Below are positions 16,927-25,877 of a stretch of DNA of 64,000 nucleotides, piece by piece. The stretch is from Thalassospira lucentensis (GTDB lineage: Bacteria > Pseudomonadota > Alphaproteobacteria > Rhodospirillales > Thalassospiraceae). Position 1 is the stretch's first letter. The number at the start of each line of letters is the position of its first letter. Under the pieces are notes generated by a model. The model worked only from the letters and a program-made list of their open reading frames with translations, was not told the DNA's origin and made no database searches. The stretch covers positions 3,631,001 to 3,695,000 of the forward strand of contig NZ_CP136684.1 in the NCBI RefSeq assembly GCF_032921865.1. Direction: 5' to 3'. Made by a program: the position numbers and the translations under genes.

Positions 16927-17897
16927 TGGATAATTTTGAACTGGTTATCCTGCTTCTGGATGCGACGCTTCGGACATCGACCCCGCTTATTCTTGCCGCA
17001 CTGGCCGGGATGTTTTCGGAGCGGTCCGGCACGATCAACCTGGCACTTGAAGGCATGATGCTGGGCGGGGCGTTTTCGGCTGCCGCCGTAGCTTACTATG
17101 TCGGAAATCCGTGGGTCGGGTTGCTGGCGGCAATCGGAACCACGATCTGCCTTTCGCTGCTGCATGGTTTTGCCTGCATCACGCATAAAGGCAATCAGGT
17201 TGTATCAGGCATGGCGATCAATATCCTGATGTCCGGTCTGACGGCACTTGTCGGGATTGCGCTGTTTGCGCAAGGCGGCAAGACTCCGTCGCTTGATCAT
17301 GAATCGCGGTTCCAACCGATTACCTTGCCCGGTGCGGATGCCGTTGCCGATGTCCCGGTTCTCGGATCAATTTATTCGGAATTGCTGAGCGGTCATAACA
17401 TTCTTGTTTATGTCGCGTTCCTTGCAGTTCCGGCAGCGTGGTGGGTGATGTATCGTACCCGTTTCGGTTTGCGTCTGCGTGCGGTTGGTGAAAATCCGGG
17501 GGCGGTTGATACAGCCGGTATTGGCGTTGTCGCCATGCGTTATCGTGCGGTGATGTGCAGTGGTATTCTTGTCGGCATGTCGGGTGCGTATCTTTCGACC
17601 GCGCAGGGTGCGTCCTTCCTTCAGGACATGACAGCAGGAAAGGGCTATATCGCGCTCGCAGCCATGGTGTTTGGCAAATGGCGGCCTTTCCCGGCATTGT
17701 TTGCCTGTTTGCTGTTTGGTTTCCTTGATGCCGCAGCAACCCGCATGCAGGGTGTTGTCCTGCCGGGGATCGGCGAGGTGCCGGTGCAACTGGTGCAGGC
17801 ACTACCTTATGTTTTGACGGTGATCCTGTTGGCGGGCTTTATTGGTCGCGCCATTCCGCCCAAATCGCTTGGTCGTCCGTATGTGAAGGAACGCTGA
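16926..17897 (+). CDS. Nucleoside ABC importer permease 2 (BPD_transp_2 family)
   Basis: The start at 16926 gives MDNFELVILLLDATLRTSTP and overlaps the previous stop by one base (TAATG). A longer frame begins inside permease 1 and is not used. The 323-residue protein has about eight membrane segments, with FSERSGTINLALEGMMLGGA and the loop RLRAVGENPGAVDTAGIGV that contacts the ATPase. It partners permease 1 at 15808. A gap of only 51 bases leads to the second binding-protein gene. Confidence 0.92.
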   Translation: MDNFELVILLLDATLRTSTPLILAALAGMFSERSGTINLALEGMMLGGAFSAAAVAYYVGNPWVGLLAAIGTTICLSLLHGFACITHKGNQVVSGMAINILMSGLTALVGIALFAQGGKTPSLDHESRFQPITLPGADAVADVPVLGSIYSELLSGHNILVYVAFLAVPAAWWVMYRTRFGLRLRAVGENPGAVDTAGIGVVAMRYRAVMCSGILVGMSGAYLSTAQGASFLQDMTAGKGYIALAAMVFGKWRPFPALFACLLFGFLDAAATRMQGVVLPGIGEVPVQLVQALPYVLTVILLAGFIGRAIPPKSLGRPYVKER

Positions 17898-17948
17898 TCG
17901 CGCTGCGGTCAGCTTCCCGATCCGGCATATCTGGCAAACGAGGCTGTG

Positions 17949-18959
17949 ATGAATTGCAAACAGGTCTTTTCCATCATTGCCGTTCTGGCTGTTTCGCTGC
18001 CTGCCACGGTTTTAGCCGTGCAGGCCGCCGAAATTACGCCAGCAGTTGTTTATTCAACCGGTGGCAAGTTTGACGGTTCGTTTAATCAGTCGGCTTTTGA
18101 AGGGGCGGAGCGTTTCAAACAGGAAACCGGCATTGATTATCGCGAGTTCGAATTGCGTAATGACACGCAAAGCGAACAGGCGATCCGGAATTTTGCCCGC
18201 GAGGGACGTGACCCGATTGTTGTGGTCGGGTTTCAGCAGGCGACGTCGCTTGCCAAAGTTGCGCCGGAATTTCCCGATACCCGTTTTACCATTGTCGATA
18301 TGGTTGTTGATCAACCCAATGTGCAGTCGGTTGTGTTTCGCGAACATGAAGGCACGTATCTTGTCGGGATGCTTGCGGCCATGGCATCGAAATCGGGAAC
18401 GATTGGTGTTGTTGGCGGCATGGATATTCCGTTGATCCGCCGAATGACCTGTGGCTATGCCCTGGGTGCGTTGCAGGCGGTTTCGGGCATCAAGGTACTG
18501 GAAAACATGACGGGAACGACCGGTGCGGCGTGGAATGATCCGGCCCGTGGTGCCGAACTGGCGACCACACAGATCGGTCTTGGTGCAGATGTTGTCTTGC
18601 AACTGGCCGGTGGCACGGGAATTGGTGTTTTGCAGGCGACTGCGGATGCCGGAAAGCTTGGGATTGGATCGGATGCAAACCAGAACGGGTTGCATCCGGG
18701 ATCGGTTCTGACATCGATGGTCAAACATGTCGATGTTGCGGTGTTCGAGGCTTTCAAGGCGGCGCGCAATGGGAACTGGAAGCCGGGTATTCGCAGTCTT
18801 GGACTTGCCGAAGGTGGGATCGACTGGGCACTTGACGAATTTAACAGGGACCTGATCACGCTTGGGATGAAAGATGCGGCCGATGCGGCGCGCAACGACA
18901 TCATCAACGGCAGGATTATTGTTCACGACTATATGCAGGATGGAACCTGCCCGCGATAA
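17949..18959 (+). CDS. Bmp-family nucleoside-binding protein (copy 2)
   Basis: This 336-residue protein is a close paralogue of the product of 13192. Long blocks are nearly identical (FTIVDMVVDQPNVQSVVF, GGMDIPLIRRMTCGYA, NMTGTTGAAWNDPARG, ADAGKLGIGSDANQNGLHPG). It has its own Sec signal ending near VQAAE. Several positions differ, including GVDSNQNA against GSDANQNG and GGRFDRSF against GGKFDGSF, so the ligand range may differ. I prefer the ATG at 17949 over the GTG one codon earlier because of the spacing to GAGG. It sits between the permeases and the salvage enzymes in the same operon. Confidence 0.9.
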   Translation: MNCKQVFSIIAVLAVSLPATVLAVQAAEITPAVVYSTGGKFDGSFNQSAFEGAERFKQETGIDYREFELRNDTQSEQAIRNFAREGRDPIVVVGFQQATSLAKVAPEFPDTRFTIVDMVVDQPNVQSVVFREHEGTYLVGMLAAMASKSGTIGVVGGMDIPLIRRMTCGYALGALQAVSGIKVLENMTGTTGAAWNDPARGAELATTQIGLGADVVLQLAGGTGIGVLQATADAGKLGIGSDANQNGLHPGSVLTSMVKHVDVAVFEAFKAARNGNWKPGIRSLGLAEGGIDWALDEFNRDLITLGMKDAADAARNDIINGRIIVHDYMQDGTCPR

Positions 18960-18986
18960 GCGGCAGGAAAAACAGGATTAAGACAC

Positions 18987-19406
18987 ATGACATCGCAAAC
19001 TGTAACCGATGCCCCGCGCGATTTGATTAATGCGGCACTTGCCGCGCGTGACAAGGCATATGCGCCATATTCGAAATTCCACGTTGGCGCAGCCCTTCGG
19101 ACTGAACGCGGACAGGTCATTGCCGGATGCAATGTTGAAAACGCGGCCTATCCCGAAGGTGTTTGTGCCGAAGCCGGGGCAATTTCGGCAATGGTTCTGT
19201 CGGGTGAAACCAAGTTTGACGAAATCGTCGTTGTCGGGCTGGGCGATGTTGCCTGTACGCCATGTGGTGGTTGTCGTCAGAAAATCCGGGAATTCACCGG
19301 ATCGGATGCGACAATTTATATCATCAATGATGCAGGCAAAACGCTTCTGACCCTGACACGTGAAGAACTTATTCCCCATTCCTTCGGGCCGGAGAATTTG
19401 AAATGA
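18987..19406 (+). CDS. cdd: Cytidine deaminase
   Basis: This 139-residue protein is the short, homotetrameric type of cytidine deaminase. Zinc-site residues are visible: C60-A-E62 in PEGVCAEAGAI, with E62 as the proton shuttle, and C93/C96 in TPCGGCRQ. The substrate-loop motif FHVGAAL and the VENAAYPEG stretch are also present. It converts cytidine and deoxycytidine to uridine and deoxyuridine after import by the upstream transporter. Its stop overlaps the start of the purine nucleoside phosphorylase gene by four bases. Confidence 0.95.
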   Translation: MTSQTVTDAPRDLINAALAARDKAYAPYSKFHVGAALRTERGQVIAGCNVENAAYPEGVCAEAGAISAMVLSGETKFDEIVVVGLGDVACTPCGGCRQKIREFTGSDATIYIINDAGKTLLTLTREELIPHSFGPENLK

Positions 19407-20209
19407 GCAACGTCAAAGCCGCATTGGATATCATTGCCGTCAGGGCACCGGGCTTTAAGGCCGAGGTTGCACTTGTTCTTGGCAGTGGGTTGGGGGGCGT
19501 TATTGACGCCGTCAGAGATGTGATCAAGATTTCCTATACAGACCTGCCGGGCTTTCCCAAGCCGACGGTAGTGGGCCATGGCGGACAACTGGTTCTGGGC
19601 CGTATCGGGGGCGTTTCCGTTGCCGTCATGCAGGGCCGGGCGCATTATTATGAACATGGCCGTTCGGATTTGATGAGCGAGCCGCTTGAGACATTGCGTG
19701 AATTGGGTGCAGACCGACTTATCCTGACCAATGCGGCGGGCTCGCTAATCTCCGAGGCATCACCTGGGAACCTGATGCTGATTACGGATCATATCAGCCT
19801 GTTCGGGCCCAATCCGTTGATCGGATATCATGGTGATGATCGCTTTGTCGGGATGGATGTGCCTTATGACCCGGAAATCGGATCGGGTTTGAAAAATACT
19901 GCGGCAGAGCTTGGCATTAACCTGTTTGAAGGCACTTATTGCTGGTGCACCGGGCCAAGTTTTGAAACACCGGCCGAAATTCGTGCGCTTAAGGTTCTGG
20001 GTGCGGATGCGGTGGGCATGTCGACCGTGCCGGAAAACATTCTTGCCCGCCGTCTGGGATTCCGGGTGGCAGCAGTTTCAAACATCACCAATCTGGCCGC
20101 GGGCATGAGCCCGACCGCTCTTAGTCATGAACAGACACTTGAAATGGCAAAAGAAGGATCTTCCAATTTAATCAAGATCCTGCTGCGTTATTTTTCAAGT
20201 GATGCATGA
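19403..20209 (+). CDS. Purine nucleoside phosphorylase (trimeric PNP family)
   Basis: This 268-residue enzyme of the human-like, trimeric PNP class has LVLGSGLGGVID for phosphate binding, GRAHYYEHGR, LTNAAGSL, and the base-binding GPSFETPAEIRALKVLGADAVGMSTVPE block. It cleaves inosine and guanosine (and deoxy forms) with phosphate to free purine and ribose-1-phosphate. It is translationally coupled to cdd. With thymidine phosphorylase downstream it covers both purine and pyrimidine nucleosides brought in by the Bmp-type importer. Confidence 0.93.
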   Translation: MSNVKAALDIIAVRAPGFKAEVALVLGSGLGGVIDAVRDVIKISYTDLPGFPKPTVVGHGGQLVLGRIGGVSVAVMQGRAHYYEHGRSDLMSEPLETLRELGADRLILTNAAGSLISEASPGNLMLITDHISLFGPNPLIGYHGDDRFVGMDVPYDPEIGSGLKNTAAELGINLFEGTYCWCTGPSFETPAEIRALKVLGADAVGMSTVPENILARRLGFRVAAVSNITNLAAGMSPTALSHEQTLEMAKEGSSNLIKILLRYFSSDA

Positions 20210-20267
20210 GCCTGTTTCAAACGAGTTTGAAAACGTAATTTAATAATAAGCGCGCAGGAGACAGCAT

Positions 20268-21608
20268 ATGCTGCCGCAGGAAATCATTCGCCGTAAACGT
20301 GAAGGCGAAGTTCTGACAGACGCCGAAATCGCCTTTTTCGTAAAGGGCATTGCCGATGAAAGCATCAGCGAGGGGCAGGTTGCAGCCCTTGCCATGGCGG
20401 TTTTCTTTAACGGCATGACCATGGATGAGCGCGCGGCGCTGACGCGCAATATGCGTGATTCCGGGACCGTACTTGATTGGAAGGCGCTTGGTCTTGATGG
20501 GCCGATTGTCGACAAGCATTCGACTGGTGGGGTTGGCGACAAGGTCAGCCTGATGCTGGGACCGATTGTTGGTGCGTGCGGTGCTTTTGTTCCGATGATT
20601 TCGGGACGTGGCCTTGGTCATACAGGCGGAACGCTGGACAAATTTGATTCCATCCCGGGCTATCGTACCACACCGACTCTGGATGAATTTGCCAAGGTCA
20701 CGCGTGAAGTCGGCTGTGCCATCATCGGGCAGACCACCGATCTTGCCCCCGCGGACAAACGTTTCTATGGCATTCGCGACGTCACCGCGACGGTTGAAAG
20801 CATTCCGTTGATTACCGCATCGATCCTGTCGAAAAAGCTGGCGGCAGGTCTGGATGCGCTGGTGATGGATGTCAAATTCGGATCGGGTGCCTTCATGAAT
20901 GAATATGACCGTGCGCGTGAACTGGCCGAAAGCATCACCGAAGTCGCAACCCGCAATGGCGTGCCCACAACGGCGCTTTTAACTGATATGGAACAGGTTC
21001 TGGGCGATACGGTTGGCAACGCGCTTGAAATGCATGAAGCGGTTGATTTCCTGACCGGCAAGCATCAGGAACAGCGTGTTTATGATGTCACGATGGCGTT
21101 GGCAGCCGAAATGCTGTCGCTGACCGGTGTTGCCAGTGATGTTGCCGATGGTTTGCAAAAAGCCAGTGACGCCCTGACGTCGGGCAAGGCAGCCGAAGTA
21201 TTTGGCAAAATGGTATCGGCCCTTGGCGGTCCAGCCGATTTTATCGAAAACACATCGGCCCATCTTGAAGTAGCTCCGATGATTAAGTCCGTCAGCGCGG
21301 CGAAGACCGGGCGGGTTGTATCGATGGATGCCCGCAAGGTTGGTCTGGCGCTGGTTGCGTTGAAAGGTGGGCGGACGCGTGCCGATCAGAAGATCGACTT
21401 TGCTGTCGGCTTTACCGATTTCATCAAGGTCGGGCAGGCCGTTTCGGCCGAAACGCCGCTTTGTATCGCTCATATCCGTGATCAGGCACAGCTTGACGAG
21501 GCGACGGCGCTGTTGCGCGAGGCAATCGTAATTGGCGATGGCGAGGTCGCCAGAACCGGTTCTGCCGCGGCAGTGCGCGAACGGATCGTTGCCCGCACCA
21601 AAGGGTGA
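20268..21608 (+). CDS. deoA: Thymidine phosphorylase
   Basis: This 446-residue protein matches DeoA in length and motifs. [13 protein letters not shown] binds phosphate, [20 protein letters not shown] is the family signature at about 110-130, and [12 protein letters not shown] follows. It splits thymidine and deoxyuridine to base and deoxyribose-1-phosphate, using deoxyuridine supplied by the deaminase encoded upstream. AGGAGA lies before the start. It is the last gene of the nucleoside operon, and a strong terminator follows. Confidence 0.95.
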   Translation: MLPQEIIRRKREGEVLTDAEIAFFVKGIADESISEGQVAALAMAVFFNGMTMDERAALTRNMRDSGTVLDWKALGLDGPIVDKHSTGGVGDKVSLMLGPIVGACGAFVPMISGRGLGHTGGTLDKFDSIPGYRTTPTLDEFAKVTREVGCAIIGQTTDLAPADKRFYGIRDVTATVESIPLITASILSKKLAAGLDALVMDVKFGSGAFMNEYDRARELAESITEVATRNGVPTTALLTDMEQVLGDTVGNALEMHEAVDFLTGKHQEQRVYDVTMALAAEMLSLTGVASDVADGLQKASDALTSGKAAEVFGKMVSALGGPADFIENTSAHLEVAPMIKSVSAAKTGRVVSMDARKVGLALVALKGGRTRADQKIDFAVGFTDFIKVGQAVSAETPLCIAHIRDQAQLDEATALLREAIVIGDGEVARTGSAAAVRERIVARTKG

Positions 21609-21627
21609 TCACACAACTGAGAATGCA

Positions 21628-21660
21628 AAAGGCCGGGTAGGGTGACTGCCCGGCCTTTTT
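21628..21660. terminator. Bidirectional terminator between deoA and the GMC oxidoreductase gene
   Basis: AAAAGGCCGGG and its exact complement form an 11-bp stem with an 11-base loop. A-tracts and T-tracts lie on both sides, so it can end both convergent operons. Confidence 0.85.
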
Positions 21661-21675
21661 GTATGGTTTTTGTGG

Positions 21676-23280
21676 CTAGTTGCGTACGCTTGCCATAATC
21701 ATGGCCGCGGCTTTTTCCGCGATCATGATGGTTGGTGAATTGGTATTGCCCGATGTGATGGTGGGCATGATCGAGGCATCAGCAATCCGAAGCCCGTCAA
21801 GCCCACGCAGCCGTAATTGTGGATCAACCACCGATGCCGGGTCCGCGCCCATGCGGCATGTACCGACGGGGTGGAAAATCGTCGTGCCGATATTGCCTGC
21901 GGCTTTGATCAGATCATCCTCTGTCTCGTATGACGGGCCGGGTTTGAATTCTTCGGGCCGATACGGGGCAAGGGCGGGCTGATTGGCAATTTTGCGGGTC
22001 AGCCGGATTGAGTCGGCAGCAACCTTTTTGTCGGCATCCGCACTCAGATAATTGGGTGCGATGGCCGGTTGATTGCGGAAATCGGGTGATTTCAAATGTA
22101 TACTGCCGCGACTTTGCGGACGCAGGTTACAGACACTTGCCGTAAAGGCTGGGAAAGGATGGACGGGATCGCCGAACTTTTCAAGCGATAGCGGCTGCAC
22201 GTGATATTGCAGGTTTGGTGTTTCGAATGATGCATCCGATTTGGTGAAGATGCCAAGTTGGCTTGGGGCCATCGACATCGGTCCTGATTGATTGAACAGG
22301 TATTCCAGCGCGATCCCGGCCTTGCCGACAAGGCTGCTTGCCTGTTCGTTCAGGGTGCGGATGCCTCTGACCTTGAATGCGCAGCGCAATTGAAGGTGAT
22401 CCTGCAGGTTTTCACCGACCTGCGTGCTTTCATGGATAGTCTGGATGCCATGTTTTTGCAGGACATCGCCCGGACCGATGCCTGATAGTTCCAGAATATG
22501 GGGCGAGCCGATGGCACCGGCCGACAGAATGATTTCACGACGTGCCGAGACGGTTTCAGTCACGCCGTTGCGGTCATATTCAACACTGGTGACGCGACCT
22601 TTTTCAATGATCAGACGCCGAACCTGCGCATGTGTGCGCAATTCCAGATTCTTTCGCGACAGGGCAGGCTTCAGAAATGCCTTTGAAGTGTTCCAGCGAA
22701 TGCCGCGTTTCTGGTTGACGGCGAAATAGCTGGAACCTTCGTTGTTGCCGCGGTTGAAGTCCGCGACCTTCGGGATGCCAGCCTGTTCGGCGGCGTCCTG
22801 AAACGCATCAAGGATTTCCCAGCGCACGCGCGCCTGTTCAACCCGCCATTCGCCGCCTGATCCGTGCATGTCATCGGAGCCAAGATAGTAATCTTCGGAT
22901 TTTTTGAAATGCGGCAGTACGTCGTCCCAGCCCCAACCGTCACATCCCGATTGACGCCATTGGTCATAGTCGGCGGCCTGACCCCGCATATAAATCATGC
23001 CGTTGATCGACGAACATCCCCCCAGGACCTTGCCACGGGGATACCCCAATGACCGGCCATTCAGACCTTCTTCGGCCTCGGTTTTAAAGCACCAATCGAC
23101 ATTTGGATTGCCGATGCAATAAAGATAGCCGACCGGAATATGGATCCATGGATTGGTATCTTTGCCACCGGCCTCCAACAGAAGGACGGTGGCATTTTCG
23201 ATTTCAGACAGCCGGTTTGCAAGAGTACAGCCAGCCGATCCTGCGCCGACAATGATATAGTCGAATTGTTGCGTGGTCAT
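21676..23280 (-). CDS. GMC-family FAD oxidoreductase (choline/alcohol dehydrogenase-like)
   Basis: This 534-residue flavoprotein starts with an FAD Rossmann motif, YIIVGAGSAGCTLANRLSE. GMC signatures follow: YPRGKVLGGCSSINGMIYMRG at about 80-100 and SAGAIGSPHILELSGIGP near 255. The active-site histidine is in TTIFHPVGTCRMG and the conserved asparagine in TSGNTNSPTIMIAEK. It oxidises an alcohol substrate; BetA-like is a family level statement, since no betaine aldehyde dehydrogenase is nearby. It lies nine bases after the ABC permease gene of the preceding operon, so its substrate is probably what that importer brings in. Confidence 0.9.
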   Translation of the reverse strand: MTTQQFDYIIVGAGSAGCTLANRLSEIENATVLLLEAGGKDTNPWIHIPVGYLYCIGNPNVDWCFKTEAEEGLNGRSLGYPRGKVLGGCSSINGMIYMRGQAADYDQWRQSGCDGWGWDDVLPHFKKSEDYYLGSDDMHGSGGEWRVEQARVRWEILDAFQDAAEQAGIPKVADFNRGNNEGSSYFAVNQKRGIRWNTSKAFLKPALSRKNLELRTHAQVRRLIIEKGRVTSVEYDRNGVTETVSARREIILSAGAIGSPHILELSGIGPGDVLQKHGIQTIHESTQVGENLQDHLQLRCAFKVRGIRTLNEQASSLVGKAGIALEYLFNQSGPMSMAPSQLGIFTKSDASFETPNLQYHVQPLSLEKFGDPVHPFPAFTASVCNLRPQSRGSIHLKSPDFRNQPAIAPNYLSADADKKVAADSIRLTRKIANQPALAPYRPEEFKPGPSYETEDDLIKAAGNIGTTIFHPVGTCRMGADPASVVDPQLRLRGLDGLRIADASIMPTITSGNTNSPTIMIAEKAAAMIMASVRN

Positions 23281-23289
23281 GCTGCTTCC

Positions 23290-24273
23290 CTAGTTTCTGG
23301 ACCGAAGGCCCAGCTTGGCAGCGAGGCGTGACGCGTTGAACTCGCCGACAATGCCACGGCGGAACACCAGCACACAGACAATGAAGATAAGGCCGGTCAA
23401 CACCGTTACCGGGAAGCCGGTGGTTGACAGATAGTTCTGCACGGTCACGACAAAAGCCGCACCGAAGATCGGGCCGAAGATCGTTCCGATCCCGCCAAGC
23501 AGGGTCATCAGGATGACTTCGCCTGACATTTGCCATGCCACATCGGTAAGGGTGGCAAACTGGAACACCAGTGCCTTGAGACCGCCGGCGAGACCGGCCA
23601 AAGCCGCCGACATGACAAAGGCGGCAAGCTTGTAGAGATTGACCGAGTAGCCCAGTGAAATTGCCCGGTTTTCATTTTCCCGAATGGATCGCAGGATCAT
23701 GCCAAACGGAGAGTGCACAATCCTCCAGACCATGAACACCCCAATCACAAAGACTGCCAGAACAAAGAAATACATATTTAATGGCTGGTTCAGATCGATA
23801 AGGCCAAGCAGATGCCCGCGCGGTACACCTTGCAAGCCATCTTCACCTTTGGTGAATTCCGATTGCAGGCAGAAGAAAAAGAACATCTGGGACAGGGCGA
23901 GTGTAATCATCGCAAAATAGATGCCCTGGCGCCGGATGGCGAAAAATCCGATGATCAACCCCATGAAGGCGGCACCCACAACGCCAAGAAGGATACCGGC
24001 TTCGGGGGCGAAGCCCCATTCTTTAACTGCGTGAGCAGTGAAATAGGCTGCTCCGCCGAAAAAGGCTGCGTGGCCGAACGACAGCAGGCCCGTGAAGCCC
24101 AGAAGCAGATTGAAGGCACTGGCGAACAGGGCAAAACACAGGACCTTCATCAGGAAAACCGGATAAAGGACGAAGGGTGCAATCACAAGGCCGATGATCA
24201 ATACAGCGAGCAGGGCAAGCTGTATCCGGTGCGCCGATTGGCGGGTTTCCGATGTCATTGTTATTTCTGTCAT
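23290..24273 (-). CDS. Branched-chain amino acid-type ABC importer permease (LivM-like)
   Basis: This 327-residue membrane protein has about nine to ten hydrophobic segments. The FNLLLGFTGLLSFGHAAFFGGAAYFTAH block is diagnostic of LivM, and the cytoplasmic loop SIRENENRAISLGYSVNLYKL contacts the ATPase. I chose ATG 24273 because it follows the livH stop by one base; upstream methionines would overlap livH more deeply. The hydrophobic-amino-acid-transport (HAAT) family is clear. The true substrate is unknown and may be the alcohol or its precursor oxidised by the GMC enzyme. Confidence 0.9.
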   Translation of the reverse strand: MTEITMTSETRQSAHRIQLALLAVLIIGLVIAPFVLYPVFLMKVLCFALFASAFNLLLGFTGLLSFGHAAFFGGAAYFTAHAVKEWGFAPEAGILLGVVGAAFMGLIIGFFAIRRQGIYFAMITLALSQMFFFFCLQSEFTKGEDGLQGVPRGHLLGLIDLNQPLNMYFFVLAVFVIGVFMVWRIVHSPFGMILRSIRENENRAISLGYSVNLYKLAAFVMSAALAGLAGGLKALVFQFATLTDVAWQMSGEVILMTLLGGIGTIFGPIFGAAFVVTVQNYLSTTGFPVTVLTGLIFIVCVLVFRRGIVGEFNASRLAAKLGLRSRN

Positions 24274-24274
24274 A

Positions 24275-25162
24275 TCACGCATCCCGACCAAACAGACCCG
24301 CAGGTCGGACCAAAAGAACGATAGCCATGATTACGAAAATCACGATGTTTGACGCTTCGGGATAAAAGACCTTTGTCAACCCTTCTAGGATGCCAAGCAT
24401 ATAGCCCGTGACAATCGCCCCCATAATCGATCCCATCCCGCCCACGACCACGATGGCGAACACCACAATGATCAGGTTCGATCCCATCAACGGGCTGACC
24501 TGATAAATCGGTGCGGCCATGATCCCGGCCAGTGCAGCCAGACCGGCACCAAGCCCATATGTCAGAGTCAGCAGGAACGGCACATTGATGCCAAACGACT
24601 GGACAAGCGTTGGATTTTCGGTTGCTGCCCGCAAATAGGCGCCGAGTTTGGTCTTTTCGATAAGAAGCCATGTGCCGATACAGACAATCAGCGATGCCAC
24701 GACCACCCAGCCGCGATAAACTGGCAGATACATAAAGCCGAGATTAACCCCGCCGGAAAGCAGGGCGGGGGTGGCATAGGGTTGACCGGAAGTGCCGTAA
24801 AAATACCGGAAGCCGCCCTCGATCACCAGAGCAAGGCCAAAGGTGAACAGAAGCCCGTACAGATGGTCCAAATTATAAAGACGACGCAAGGCAAAGCGTT
24901 CGATTACAATGCCGGTAATGCCGACAATGACCGGTGCTACCAGCAATGCCAGCCAGTAATTTACCCCGATCCATGACAGCAGCAGGAAGCCGACAAAGGC
25001 TCCCATCATGTATTGGGCGCCATGTGCGAAGTTGATCACGCGAAGAAGGCCGAAAATGATCGCCAGACCCAGGCTAAGCATTGCGTAGAAGGATCCGTTG
25101 ATCAGACCGATTAGAAGCTGACCAAGAAACGCCTGAATCGGGATTCCAAATATCATAGTCAC
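24275..25162 (-). CDS. Branched-chain amino acid-type ABC importer permease (LivH-like)
   Basis: This 295-residue membrane protein has about eight segments. It opens with LLIGLINGSFYAMLSLGLAIIFGLLRVINFAHG, the LivH signature, and has the loop YLRAATENPTLVQSFGINVPF near 195. It forms the channel with the LivM-like partner encoded one base downstream. It is preceded by the LivF-like ATPase gene with a four-base gap. Confidence 0.92.
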   Translation of the reverse strand: MTMIFGIPIQAFLGQLLIGLINGSFYAMLSLGLAIIFGLLRVINFAHGAQYMMGAFVGFLLLSWIGVNYWLALLVAPVIVGITGIVIERFALRRLYNLDHLYGLLFTFGLALVIEGGFRYFYGTSGQPYATPALLSGGVNLGFMYLPVYRGWVVVASLIVCIGTWLLIEKTKLGAYLRAATENPTLVQSFGINVPFLLTLTYGLGAGLAALAGIMAAPIYQVSPLMGSNLIIVVFAIVVVGGMGSIMGAIVTGYMLGILEGLTKVFYPEASNIVIFVIMAIVLLVRPAGLFGRDA

Positions 25163-25166
25163 GGCG

Positions 25167-25877
25167 CTATACCCCCAGAACTTCGTGCAAGGTGTCCATT
25201 CTGGCGGGCAGTTCCGCCACGTCGAAACCTTCTGTCACCACGCCGTGATCCATGATGTAGAACCTGTCGGCAATTTTGCTGGCAAACCGGAAATTCTGTT
25301 CAACAAGAAGAATGGTCATGCCTCGCTGTTTCAGGGTTTGCAGAACCTCGCCGATACGCTGGACGATGACCGGAGCAAGGCCTTCGGTCGGTTCGTCTAG
25401 CAATAACATCTTGACCCCGGTACGCAGCATGCGAGCCATGGCGAGCATCTGCTGCTCGCCGCCGGACAATTTGGTTCCCTGACTGTTGCGTCGTTCCAAA
25501 AGGTTGGGAAACAGATCATAAATTTCATCGATGGACATGCCGTTCGGCGAGACGACAGGCGGTAGCGTGAGGTTTTCCTCGACACTGAGGGTTGCGAAAA
25601 TCCCGCGTTCTTCGGGAACAAACCCGATCCCAGCACGTGCAGTATGATGCAGCGGCCGGTTCATAAGGTCCTTGCCGTCAAATTCGATTGTGCCGGTGCG
25701 TTTGCGCAAAATGCCCATGATCGAGCGCAAGGTCGTGGTTTTACCCATGCCGTTACGGCCAAGGATGGTGACCGTTTCACCTTCGCAAACCTCAAGGTTC
25801 ACACCATGCAGGATATGGCTTTCATCGTACCAGGCATTCAGGCCCTGTACTGAAAGAAGTGGTTTTCTGTCAGTCAT
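25167..25877 (-). CDS. ABC importer ATPase (LivF-like)
   Basis: The start at 25877 gives MTDRKPLLSVQGLNAWYDES and overlaps the LivG-like gene by eight bases. A longer frame lies inside that gene and is not used. The 236-residue ATPase has Walker A GRNGMGKTT, the Q-loop at VPEERGIFATLSVEENL, signature LSGGEQQMLAMARM, Walker B MLLLDEPTEGLAP and the switch region LLVEQN, all as in LivF. With LivG it powers the two permeases. All catalytic positions look intact. Confidence 0.92.
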   Translation of the reverse strand: MTDRKPLLSVQGLNAWYDESHILHGVNLEVCEGETVTILGRNGMGKTTTLRSIMGILRKRTGTIEFDGKDLMNRPLHHTARAGIGFVPEERGIFATLSVEENLTLPPVVSPNGMSIDEIYDLFPNLLERRNSQGTKLSGGEQQMLAMARMLRTGVKMLLLDEPTEGLAPVIVQRIGEVLQTLKQRGMTILLVEQNFRFASKIADRFYIMDHGVVTEGFDVAELPARMDTLHEVLGV

